DNA of 64,000 nt from an uncultured Flavobacteriaceae bacterium (GTDB taxonomy: Bacteria > Bacteroidota > Bacteroidia > Flavobacteriales > Flavobacteriaceae): the NCBI GenBank assembly GCA_947493175.1, contig CANLQD010000009.1:62001-126000 (forward strand). Direction: 5' to 3'. The notes beneath the pieces are model-generated. The model was not told where the DNA came from and made no database searches. It was given only the letters and a program-made list of their open reading frames with translations. The position numbers and the translations under genes were made by a program. Below are positions 46,288 through 54,437 of the stretch, piece after piece (position 1 is the stretch's first letter; every line of letters starts with the position of its first letter).

Positions 46288-49200
46288 GCCATTCAAAAAA
46301 CACCTGCGCTACCCTCTTGGTTGCAATAACCTTATGGTCTACCATAACCATACAAGGGCAATCGGTCACCATCACCGAAGAAATAAAATCGCTCCCTACC
46401 TATGGTTTTGGAAAGCCAAATCCTGTACCGATCGTAGCCGAGAATTCCAAAATAGTTCCTTATTTCAAGTTTGAAGAATACGAGCAGGTACCACAAAACA
46501 GGGATTGGAAGGTTATTACTCTGGAAAATGAATACATCAAGGTAATGGTACTCCCCGAAATCGGTGGAAAGGTCTGGGGTGCCATCGAAAAATCGACCGG
46601 AAAGGAATTTTTGTACAAAAACGAAGTGGTCAAGTTTAGAAATATCGCCATGCGAGGACCTTGGACTTCCGGGGGTATTGAGTTCAATTTTGGTATCATT
46701 GGTCATCACCCTTCGACCGCAACCCCCGTTGATTATGTTACAAAAACCAATAAAGACGGTAGCGTCAGTTGTGTCGTGGGAAGTACCGACCTTCCTTCGA
46801 ATACCAGATGGTGGGTCGACATTCGGTTAGCCAAAGACAAAGCCTTTTTTGAGACGAACGCCTCATGGTATAATGCTTCCGAACTCAATGAATCTTACTA
46901 TAACTGGATGACAGCGGCAGCTGGGGCGACCTATGATTTGGAGTTCTTCATTCCCGGAAATACCTATTTGGAACATAATGGCGATGCCCATCCTTGGCCT
47001 ATCGATGCACAGGGACGCAATCTATCACTCTATAAAGAGAATACGTTCGGCCCTTCAAAATCATACCATGTAGTTGGGGAGTACAATGACTTTTTTGGAG
47101 GCTACTACCACGACAGCGGTTTTGGTTTTGGACAATGGGCTCCTTACGAAGAGATGCCCGGCCAAAAACTATGGTTGTGGGATTTATCAAGAGGTGGGGG
47201 CATTTGGGAAGATCTATTAACAGATACAGACGGACAATATATTGAATTTCAAGCTGGAAGACTATTAGACCAGTATTTTCCGGGAGCGGTCAATCCGATA
47301 AGTCAAGTAGGATTTGACCCTCTTACTATGGACCATTGGAGTGAAATCTGGTTTCCGTACAAAGAAATTGGCGGAATGGTAGATGCTTCGGAACATGGTG
47401 TTCTGAATGTAGAACAAAAAGAAAATGAAACCTATATTGGACTCAGTGCCCTACAAAAGCTCAACTCGGAGCTTCAGATTACTGTCAATGGCAGCTTGCG
47501 TTCCAAGATTCCCTTGGACATGAAACCAATGGACGTTTTTTCAGAAACGATTTCTTTAAAGGAGTCAGACACCCTTCTGATACACATAACGAACACCGAA
47601 CTATCCTATACCAATGAAGGAAACCCCAAAAGCTTGAACCGCCCCTTTTACCCCGACAAGAACTTTGAAGTTTCAACATCACAACAGCTATTACAAGATG
47701 GTTTGGAAGCCATAGAATACCGTGATTACTTACCGGCACACAAAAAACTGACAGAACTCACCCAGCTAGACGCTTCACATCGAACCGCTTGGATCCGACT
47801 AGGTGAACTTGAATACCGAAAAACCAATTATCAAAAAGCTTTGAACCACGCCCTTACAGTTTTGAAAATGGATACCTATGATAGCGGTGCAAATTATTTG
47901 GCCGGGATAAGCTATCGTGCCTTAAATGACAACGTGAACGCTTTAGAATCGTTTGGGTGGTCGGCAAGGGATGTCAAATATCGTTCCGCTTCCTATGCGC
48001 AAATGGCAGCCCTATATCTTGCAGAAGAGGCTTATACTCGTGCTAAAACCTATGCGAGAAAGGCCTTAAACTTCAATGTTTTCAATTTAAAGGCATTGAA
48101 AGTATTAGCGATAACCGCAAGAAAACAAGGTGCTTCAGAAAAGTTTCAGGAAATAATAACGTCCATTCTTGAGATAGACCCACTGAATCATTTTGTGAGG
48201 ACGGAAATAAGCTTTATGGATGAAAAAAATCCGTTGCTTGAAATCCAGAAAGGAATAAATAATGAGTTTCCAGATGAAACCCTTTTGTCCCTGACATTGG
48301 AATACCTCATGTTCAACAAAAGCGAAGAAGCCTTACGAGTATTGGGTGTAAACCCAACCGGCATTAAAAATAAGTTATGGTCCGCTTATATTCAACAGCG
48401 TTCCGACCCTGTACAAAGCGCGACCCTTTTAGGGGATATATGTAGTGCAAATATAAACTTGGTATTCCCGTATCGCCGGGAAACCATTCCCACCCTGCAA
48501 TGGGCCGTCTCTCAAAAAAATCATTGGAAGCTAAGGTATTACCTCGCTCATAATTACCTCGCAGTGGGGGAAGTCGATAAAGGGAAATCCATATTGGCCA
48601 GTTTAAAGGATGATCCCGACTCCGATATATTTTATCGTTTCAGGACGGCCCTGCTCACGGAGAACTCTTTCGAGCATCGTGCAATGGATTATAAAAAGGC
48701 ACTGCAACTGAGTCCCAAAGACTGGAAAGTTCAAGAAGAATACGTTCAATTTCTTCTTAAAAATAAGAAGTATGAAGATGCATTGAAGGTCTCGAAAAGA
48801 TCCTATGGTAAATTTCCCGACAACTATGCCATCGGTTTGCCGCATGCAGAGGCACTCCTACAAACACAACGTTATGAGGAAGTATTAAGCGTATTGAACG
48901 ATATTCAGGTGTTGCCCTATGAGCATGCCAGGGAAAGCAGGAAAATTTATGAACGTGCCCATTTGGGAATGGCCATAAGCTACCTCAGGGAAAAAGACTA
49001 TCAGAAAGCTATTGAGGTACTCAAAAAATCAAAAGAGTGGCCAGAAAATATAGGAGTTGGAAAGCCGTACGAACCCGATGAGCGCCTTCAAGATTATTTA
49101 TTGGCAAGAAGCTATGGCGAGATAGGTGAGGTTCAAAAGAGGCGGCAATTTTTAGCTGCTATTGGAAATTATACACAGAACCATCTCCATACACCAAGTG

Positions 49201-49424
49201 TTCATCATACCCTAGGGCTTTTGGCCCTTAAAAAATTGGGCAAACCAAAAGAGATTTCACAAATACGTACCCAGCTTGAATCAAAGATAGCAAATGGTGA
49301 TACGCGGTATCAATTGCCAGTAGCGTTGTTTGAAAACCGTTCGGATACTAAGCTAATTTTGGATAAAACTTCCGAGCTTCCCAAGGAAATATCGGAAGCG
49401 CTACGAATGGCATTGAGTTTCTAA
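46284..49424 (+). CDS. Exported DUF5107-TPR protein
   Basis: Protein of 1046 residues starting at ATG 46284, which overlaps the previous stop as ATGA. A signal peptide ends near TIQGQ. The N-terminal about 50-420 residues are DUF5107, a mutarotase-like / beta-sandwich domain (EYIKVMVLPEIGGKVWGAIEKSTGKEFLYKN, RGPWTSGGIEFNFG) with carbohydrate-active relatives. The C-terminal half carries tetratricopeptide repeats (e.g. AWIRLGELEYRKTNYQKALNHAL). DUF5107 could handle glycans, but no activity is established. Ends at a strong bidirectional hairpin. Confidence 0.83.
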   Translation: MSHSKNTCATLLVAITLWSTITIQGQSVTITEEIKSLPTYGFGKPNPVPIVAENSKIVPYFKFEEYEQVPQNRDWKVITLENEYIKVMVLPEIGGKVWGAIEKSTGKEFLYKNEVVKFRNIAMRGPWTSGGIEFNFGIIGHHPSTATPVDYVTKTNKDGSVSCVVGSTDLPSNTRWWVDIRLAKDKAFFETNASWYNASELNESYYNWMTAAAGATYDLEFFIPGNTYLEHNGDAHPWPIDAQGRNLSLYKENTFGPSKSYHVVGEYNDFFGGYYHDSGFGFGQWAPYEEMPGQKLWLWDLSRGGGIWEDLLTDTDGQYIEFQAGRLLDQYFPGAVNPISQVGFDPLTMDHWSEIWFPYKEIGGMVDASEHGVLNVEQKENETYIGLSALQKLNSELQITVNGSLRSKIPLDMKPMDVFSETISLKESDTLLIHITNTELSYTNEGNPKSLNRPFYPDKNFEVSTSQQLLQDGLEAIEYRDYLPAHKKLTELTQLDASHRTAWIRLGELEYRKTNYQKALNHALTVLKMDTYDSGANYLAGISYRALNDNVNALESFGWSARDVKYRSASYAQMAALYLAEEAYTRAKTYARKALNFNVFNLKALKVLAITARKQGASEKFQEIITSILEIDPLNHFVRTEISFMDEKNPLLEIQKGINNEFPDETLLSLTLEYLMFNKSEEALRVLGVNPTGIKNKLWSAYIQQRSDPVQSATLLGDICSANINLVFPYRRETIPTLQWAVSQKNHWKLRYYLAHNYLAVGEVDKGKSILASLKDDPDSDIFYRFRTALLTENSFEHRAMDYKKALQLSPKDWKVQEEYVQFLLKNKKYEDALKVSKRSYGKFPDNYAIGLPHAEALLQTQRYEEVLSVLNDIQVLPYEHARESRKIYERAHLGMAISYLREKDYQKAIEVLKKSKEWPENIGVGKPYEPDERLQDYLLARSYGEIGEVQKRRQFLAAIGNYTQNHLHTPSVHHTLGLLALKKLGKPKEISQIRTQLESKIANGDTRYQLPVALFENRSDTKLILDKTSELPKEISEALRMALSF

Positions 49425-49429
49425 AAATA

Positions 49430-49462
49430 AAAACCCAGATGTGCTTCATCTGGGTTTTTCAT
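49430..49462. terminator. Bidirectional terminator between convergent genes
   Basis: AAAACCCAGATG (49430-49441) pairs perfectly with CATCTGGGTTTT (49447-49458) around TGCTT, with A tract before and T tract after. It serves the DUF5107 gene on plus and the DUF2911 gene on minus. Confidence 0.85.
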
Positions 49463-49479
49463 TAAAAGTGATGTTTACT

Positions 49480-50325
49480 TTACATCGCTCCCCATTCTTT
49501 GAGGGAATCTTTGTTCATTTTAACGTAATCTGCGTTTCCTGCCGTTTCAGCAGCAGCCAACGATTTTTTTGCAGTTTCGATAGCTGCCTTTGTATCACCT
49601 GCCTTCGCATAGATCAAAGACTGCTGACGCATTTGCCAGAATGCTGGTTTTTCGGTCATTGACATGGCCTTTTCCATCCATTCCTTTGCTTGGTTGATAT
49701 CCTTATCGGCATTGAGATAATACACCGCCGCCGTATAGTAGTCACCTGCTCCCGGGCCATTCATTACCTTATCAATAGAGGCTGTGACCGTAGCATCGGT
49801 CGGAACTTCAAAAGGAACGGCTACCTTGGTATCTGCCCAAGAAATCTCCAAGTGTGCACCGGTATCGGAAATATGGTTAACGGCCATCGTAAACGATTCG
49901 ACCATTTCCGTGGTTTTTGTAGCATTGGCGCGAATGACCGCTGCCACCTTCGTGGCATCCCAATTACGGGGTGTGCCCCAATTTTCGGTATCTGTGTAGA
50001 AATTAACCTCCCACACCGTTTCACCAGGCTTCGTAAAGATGGCATAGGAACCTGCTTTCAACTCCTTTCCATCTATTTTCACATCGTTACTAAAGGTGAT
50101 GACGCTGTTTTTATTGGCTCCCGTTCTCCAGAGTCTGTCATAAGGGACCAAATCCCCAAAAATAGTTCTACCGCGCATGGCTGGGCGCGCATACTCCAAG
50201 GTGACATCGGTAAGACCAACAACCTGCATCACCTTGGCGGCAGGGCTTGCTTGTGGTGTGTTTATTTGCGCCTCTAGGGATAGGGAAACCACAGCGGCAC
50301 AAACGAATAAGAATACTTTTTTCAT
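49480..50325 (-). CDS. Exported DUF2911 domain protein
   Basis: Protein of 281 residues with a signal peptide (about 1-19, ending SLEAQ). The DUF2911 core is clear: ARPAMRGRTIFGDLVPYDRLWRTGANKNSVITF and LKAGSYAIFTKPGETVWEVNFY, a beta-rich fold common in secreted Bacteroidota proteins without a known role. The C-terminal about 90 residues hold helical TPR-like units (NADKDINQAKEWMEKAM; AKAGDTKAAIETAKKSLAA). A TAGTTTTG -7 element lies 25 bp upstream of the start. No catalytic motif seen. Confidence 0.85.
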   Translation of the reverse strand: MKKVFLFVCAAVVSLSLEAQINTPQASPAAKVMQVVGLTDVTLEYARPAMRGRTIFGDLVPYDRLWRTGANKNSVITFSNDVKIDGKELKAGSYAIFTKPGETVWEVNFYTDTENWGTPRNWDATKVAAVIRANATKTTEMVESFTMAVNHISDTGAHLEISWADTKVAVPFEVPTDATVTASIDKVMNGPGAGDYYTAAVYYLNADKDINQAKEWMEKAMSMTEKPAFWQMRQQSLIYAKAGDTKAAIETAKKSLAAAETAGNADYVKMNKDSLKEWGAM

Positions 50326-50349
50326 TTTTTAATTGGATTTTAGTTTAGG

Positions 50350-50357
50350 CAAAACTA
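50350..50357 (-). promoter_or_regulatory. Probable -7 promoter element of the DUF2911 gene
   Basis: On the minus strand TAGTTTTG matches TAnnTTTG and lies 25 bases before the ATG at 50325. Confidence 0.45.
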
Positions 50358-50415
50358 GGTATAAACATTCCGTAGGTTTGTTAACGTATTCTTAAATAAC
50401 CACCTTGTCAATGTC

Positions 50416-51588
50416 CTAGTAAACAGCAAATGATGTAGTAAGCTTGCTATCCCTAAAATAAAGGGCAAGGGAATAAATGGCATTTGGCAAGCCAGACAGG
50501 TCAATACTATTATTCTCCAAGTCGCTTCCGGTTTCGTACCACAACAATCGTCCCGAAAAGTCAAAGATGGCACGTGCGATCAAGGGGGGCTGTTCTGTGG
50601 GCAATTCATAAATCAATACATCACTTCCTAAAGGTTTGTATACCAACAAGTTTTCCACTATAATTCCCGGTTCGGGTTCGGGTTGGGGTTCAGGTGCTGG
50701 TTCCGGTTCCGGATTGGGACTTATGGTATCGAGGGTCGTTAAAGTGTACAGTGTGGACGGTAAGATAATCAAGGGATTCTCACTCGAAAACAATTCTGAG
50801 GAAATTAAGTAGCTGTCGGTATCGACATAACCAATGGCCTCTACTTGGGAAAAACCGATGTCAGCCGTGAGTCGTTCCACGTTCCCTCCAAAAATATGGG
50901 CCTCGGTGCACCCTTCCACCCTATAGATAAAAGCATCCAGTAGTGTCGTATACCCAACAAAATATAAAAGATTAGTCTCGGGGTGATAGGTGGCACCAGT
51001 GACGAGACCTTGCACATTGAAAGAATCGAGTCTTCGCGCCCGATAGGTTCCCGGGGTTTTTGGTACCGCATAAGCGACCGTACCGTTCGCTTGCCATTGT
51101 TTGGTCAAAATGACCAACTGATCATTTAAAACAAATAATGCCTCTGCGTCCCAATCACTATTTCCGTTATCCGTAAAATCGGTTTGGTCTTCATATGAAA
51201 AGTAAATTTGCTCCGCAGAAACCGCGTCCGATGAGTCATAATCACTTTTAGCAATGCGATAGATGGCCAAATCGGTACGTGTTCCCAAATTATTTCCGAA
51301 ATCCCCGATATAGATAAAATGATCGTCTTGAGCCATATCTTCCCAATCAACGTTCTGAACGTTGTCTACGGTCACGGTTCTGGTCAGCTCCAATGATATG
51401 GTGTCAATTTCGAACAATAGTGGCGTATTGCCCGAATCGTTATGGGTAATGACACTACCCTTGTAAAAAATAAGTCCTGATGTTTCGGAAACGGCATCAG
51501 GAAGCGCACCAAGCGGCATCACCTCTTGCTGGGACCAAAGTGATGGTGCAAGCAGTAGAAAAGATAAGTGAATAGCTAATTTGTTCAT
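50416..51588 (-). CDS. Secreted protein with T9SS-type C-terminal sorting domain
   Basis: Protein of 390 residues from ATG 51588, with a signal peptide (MNKLAIHLSFLLLAPSLWSQ). The mature part (about 20-285) is beta-propeller-like, with repeating beta sequences such as GLIFYKGSVITHNDSGNTPLLFEIDT and HFIYIGDFGNN. A Pro/Glu linker (PEPEPAPEPQPEPEP, about 290-305) leads to a C-terminal domain (IYELPTEQPPLIARAIFDFSGRLLWYE ... LPNAIYSLALYF) that looks like a type A T9SS sorting signal. It is therefore likely exported to the surface by type IX secretion. The function of the propeller is unknown. Confidence 0.8.
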   Translation of the reverse strand: MNKLAIHLSFLLLAPSLWSQQEVMPLGALPDAVSETSGLIFYKGSVITHNDSGNTPLLFEIDTISLELTRTVTVDNVQNVDWEDMAQDDHFIYIGDFGNNLGTRTDLAIYRIAKSDYDSSDAVSAEQIYFSYEDQTDFTDNGNSDWDAEALFVLNDQLVILTKQWQANGTVAYAVPKTPGTYRARRLDSFNVQGLVTGATYHPETNLLYFVGYTTLLDAFIYRVEGCTEAHIFGGNVERLTADIGFSQVEAIGYVDTDSYLISSELFSSENPLIILPSTLYTLTTLDTISPNPEPEPAPEPQPEPEPGIIVENLLVYKPLGSDVLIYELPTEQPPLIARAIFDFSGRLLWYETGSDLENNSIDLSGLPNAIYSLALYFRDSKLTTSFAVY

Positions 51589-51718
51589 ATGCAACGACCA
51601 CTGATTCACGAAAAGTACAAAATTGCCACTAAATTGCATTACAACAACCTTAAATTGGGAGGAGCGGATGCCTTCAGCAGGAAGAAAGTGATATTCATCA
51701 GCGTCTATCTTTTTATAA

Positions 51719-51752
51719 TTTGTTTAACTAATGTTATTTTTAGTTAAACAAA
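51719..51752. promoter_or_regulatory. 13-bp inverted repeat, probable regulator operator
   Basis: TTTGTTTAACTAA (51719-51731) and TTAGTTAAACAAA (51740-51752) are perfect 13-bp arms around an 8-bp spacer, upstream of the SRPBCC-SDR-photolyase group. The right arm overlaps the expected -33 region of the promoter below. Length and spacing fit a MerR-type (including B12-dependent CarH/LitR light sensor) or other dimeric regulator site; which one is inference. Confidence 0.65.
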
Positions 51753-51761
51753 AAATGAACC

Positions 51762-51769
51762 TATCTTTG
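51762..51769 (+). promoter_or_regulatory. -7 promoter element TATCTTTG
   Basis: Perfect TAnnTTTG 14 bases before the SRPBCC ATG; a short leader of about 7 bases is implied. Upstream bases are the inverted repeat at 51719-51752. Confidence 0.6.
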
Positions 51770-51782
51770 TCAAAATCGCTAT

Positions 51783-52280
51783 ATGCAGCTCTACCAACTC
51801 CGTGCCCGACAGTCCTTACCAATGACGAAACAGGAAGCGTGGAATTTTTTGTCCAACCCAAAAAACCTAAAGGTCATTACTCCCGAACATATGGGTTTTC
51901 ATATTTTGGAAGGAGCCGACAGACCCATGTTCGAAGGTCAGATCATTCAGTATAAAGTGTCTCCTTTCCCTGGTTTTAAGACCAAATGGGTAAGCGAAAT
52001 AACAACCGTGAAAGAAGGGTCTTATTTTGTGGATCAACAGTTATTCGGCCCTTATGCACTATGGCACCACAAACATTTTATCGAAGAAGTAGCCGGTGGG
52101 GTCGTTATGGAAGATATTATCGATTATAAAATTCCCTTCGGTTTTTTGGGGAGGTTGGCACATCCGATTATCGTAAAAAAACAACTGAAACAAATTTTTT
52201 CGTTTCGCGAACAAAAACTAAAAGAACTTTTTGGTTCCTTGGAGGGCCAAAACACATTTTTGGAAATAAAGGCAATCTGA
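51783..52280 (+). CDS. SRPBCC family (START-like) ligand-binding protein
   Basis: Protein of 165 residues of the SRPBCC fold. Helix-grip features: N-terminal QEAWNFLSNPKNLKVITPEHMGF, then beta strands FEGQIIQYKVSPFPGFKTKWVSEIT and VMEDIIDYKIPFGFLGRLAHPIIVKKQLKQIF. These proteins bind lipids or hydrophobic cofactors; relatives are found near photolyase and carotenoid genes. First gene after the palindromic promoter and followed by the SDR gene after 10 bp. Confidence 0.85.
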   Translation: MQLYQLRARQSLPMTKQEAWNFLSNPKNLKVITPEHMGFHILEGADRPMFEGQIIQYKVSPFPGFKTKWVSEITTVKEGSYFVDQQLFGPYALWHHKHFIEEVAGGVVMEDIIDYKIPFGFLGRLAHPIIVKKQLKQIFSFREQKLKELFGSLEGQNTFLEIKAI

Positions 52281-52290
52281 TAAAAACTAC

Positions 52291-52980
52291 ATGAAAAATA
52301 TCGTATTGATAGGAGGGTCGCATGGTATTGGACTCTCAATGGCCAAAGAAATGGCATCTGATCACAATGTTTTTATAGCATCCAGGACCAAGGAAGAATT
52401 GGGCTCTTTGAATGTAACCCATATTCCCTTCGATGCACTTTCCGATGTGTTGGACACCACTACCCTGCCGGATGAAATACATGGGTTTGCCTACTGTCCC
52501 GGTAGCATTAACCTAAAACCTTTTAAAATGATGTCCCTGGATACGTTTCAAGAAGACATGCAACTGAACTTTTTTAGTATGGTACGGGTTGTAAAAGAAC
52601 TAATACCAAAAATGACGGAAGGTGGCAGTATGGTTTTTTTCAGCACCGTAGCGGTCGGTACGGGCATGCCCTTCCATACCAGTGTTGCTGCGGCGAAAGG
52701 AGCCATTGAAGGATTCGCAAAATCTTTGGCGGCGGAGTATGCCCCGAAGCTTCGGGTCAACGTTGTGGCCCCCTCCTTGGTAGATACCCCCTTGGCCGGA
52801 CGCCTGTTGAACAATGATAAGAAACGGGAATTGATGGCTCAGCGACATCCTCTCAAACGAGTGGGTGAGGCCAATGATATAGCCCAGATTGCCACTTTTC
52901 TGTTAAGCGACCAAAGTACCTGGATGACAGGGCAAATCGTTGGAGTCGATGGTGGAATGGGAAGTCTGAATGTAAATTAG
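52291..52980 (+). CDS. Short-chain dehydrogenase family protein lacking the catalytic Tyr
   Basis: SDR-fold protein of 229 residues. The Rossmann motif is GGSHGIGLSMAKE (8-20), with ASRTKEEL at the ribose site; an Asn at 93 and the region DTPLAGRL at the C-end fit the family. The active-site YxxxK reads VAAAK (Val132, Lys136), so the catalytic Tyr is missing. The same kind of HTSVAAAKGA sequence is familiar from SDR proteins in photolyase/SRPBCC clusters, so the change seems conserved rather than damage. It may bind NAD(P) without dehydrogenase activity or use another residue. Confidence 0.85.
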   Translation: MKNIVLIGGSHGIGLSMAKEMASDHNVFIASRTKEELGSLNVTHIPFDALSDVLDTTTLPDEIHGFAYCPGSINLKPFKMMSLDTFQEDMQLNFFSMVRVVKELIPKMTEGGSMVFFSTVAVGTGMPFHTSVAAAKGAIEGFAKSLAAEYAPKLRVNVVAPSLVDTPLAGRLLNNDKKRELMAQRHPLKRVGEANDIAQIATFLLSDQSTWMTGQIVGVDGGMGSLNVN

Positions 52981-52989
52981 GTTCATGGT

Positions 52990-53096
52990 TTGTAGCCGGG
53001 TGACGGAAGACGGATGTTAAATGTACGTTCAGGGTTGTATTTGACACTTGTGCTTGTATTCGTATATGAACAGGGTGGTAGGTTGCCGGAAGACCG
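52990..53096. repeat. Degenerate short-repeat spacer with CGGAAGAC repeated
   Basis: The gap before the photolyase gene holds CGGAAGAC twice (53004-53011 and 53087-53094) and a TTTGACA-like tract (53033-53069). A half operator TTGTTTAAC lies at 53105-53113 just before the photolyase start. Confidence 0.4.
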
Positions 53097-53126
53097 ACAA
53101 TGAATTGTTTAACATGAAATTTTATA

Positions 53127-54437
53127 ATGAAAAACAGTATATCCATTTTTTGGTTTCGTCGTGACTTGCGTTTGGATGACAATGTTGGATTTCTAGAAGC
53201 CCTAAAAGGGGATTATCCGGTGATGCCGATTTTTATCTTTGACACCGACATTTTGGATAAATTGCCTAAAGACGATGCACGGGTTACCTTTTTGCATGAT
53301 ACACTTCAGAAAATGAGGAACGACCTGCAAAAAGAGCATGCCAGTTCCATTGGTTTGTTTCATGGTAAACCCTTGGATATCTTCCAAAACTTGCTTGAAG
53401 AATACGAGGTACAGGCGGTATACACAAATCATGACTATGAGCCTTACGCAAGGGAGCGGGATGCCACTATTCAAAAACTGCTTTCTGAAAACGAAGTTGA
53501 CTTTTTAACCTTCAAGGACCAAGTTATCTTTGAAAAAGAAGAAGTAGTTAAAGATGACGGTGACCCTTATGTGGTTTACACCCCTTACAAAAATAAATGG
53601 AAAGAACGCTTCAATCCAGACGATGACCTAAATATACATTACACCAGTCAGTATCTTGACAATGTGGTGGAGCATTCCCGTTTGCCCAATCTTTCCTTAT
53701 CCGACATGGGTTTTAAAACATCCAAAATTAAAGTCCCGGATTACATCGTTACTCCTACCCTCATCCAAAATTATGAAGCAACTAGAAACTATCCCGCAAA
53801 GGAACATGGTACATCAAGATTAGGGCCCCATCTTCGATTTGGAACGGTTTCCGTACGAAAAATGATGAAAAAAGCGGTTGCCGAGCAAAATGAAGTTTTC
53901 TGGAGCGAATTAATATGGCGGGAATTCTTTATGCAGATTCTATGGCACTTTCCACATACCGTCAACAAAGCGTTTCGAGCAAAATACGACCGCATCGAAT
54001 GGCGCAACAACGAGGAGGAGTTCGAAAAATGGAAAAATGGGGAAACCGGTTATGCCTTGGTCGATGCGGGAATGCGCGAACTGAACCAAACCGGTTATAT
54101 GCACAATCGCGTGCGTATGTTGGTGGCTAGTTTCCTATGCAAGCATTTATTAATCGACTGGCGCTGGGGAGAAGCCTATTTTGCTGAAAAGCTATTGGAT
54201 TATGACCAAAGTGCCAATGTGGGCAACTGGCAATGGGCTGCAGGAAGTGGCGTAGATGCCGCACCCTATTTCCGGATTTTTAATCCCATGACGCAAATAG
54301 ATAAGTTCGATAAGCAAAAAGAATACATCAATAAATGGGTGCCAGACCTACAGGAACTCACCTATCCCCCTAAAATGGTCGACCACAAAATGGCCCGTGA
54401 GCGCTGTTTAAAAACCTACAAAGAAGCTGTGGCCTAA
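53127..54437 (+). CDS. Deoxyribodipyrimidine photolyase, class I CPD type
   Basis: Photolyase/cryptochrome protein of 436 residues. N-terminal photolyase domain ISIFWFRRDLRLDDN, the FAD domain with TSRLGPHLRFGTVSVR, WREFFMQILWHFP, the active-site region WRNNEEEFEKWKNGETGYALVDAGMRELNQTGYMHNRVRM and NWQWAAGSGVDAAPYFRIFNP. These uphold CPD repair by light via reduced FAD. It is followed by a second photolyase gene that overlaps its stop by one base. Confidence 0.9.
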   Translation: MKNSISIFWFRRDLRLDDNVGFLEALKGDYPVMPIFIFDTDILDKLPKDDARVTFLHDTLQKMRNDLQKEHASSIGLFHGKPLDIFQNLLEEYEVQAVYTNHDYEPYARERDATIQKLLSENEVDFLTFKDQVIFEKEEVVKDDGDPYVVYTPYKNKWKERFNPDDDLNIHYTSQYLDNVVEHSRLPNLSLSDMGFKTSKIKVPDYIVTPTLIQNYEATRNYPAKEHGTSRLGPHLRFGTVSVRKMMKKAVAEQNEVFWSELIWREFFMQILWHFPHTVNKAFRAKYDRIEWRNNEEEFEKWKNGETGYALVDAGMRELNQTGYMHNRVRMLVASFLCKHLLIDWRWGEAYFAEKLLDYDQSANVGNWQWAAGSGVDAAPYFRIFNPMTQIDKFDKQKEYINKWVPDLQELTYPPKMVDHKMARERCLKTYKEAVA

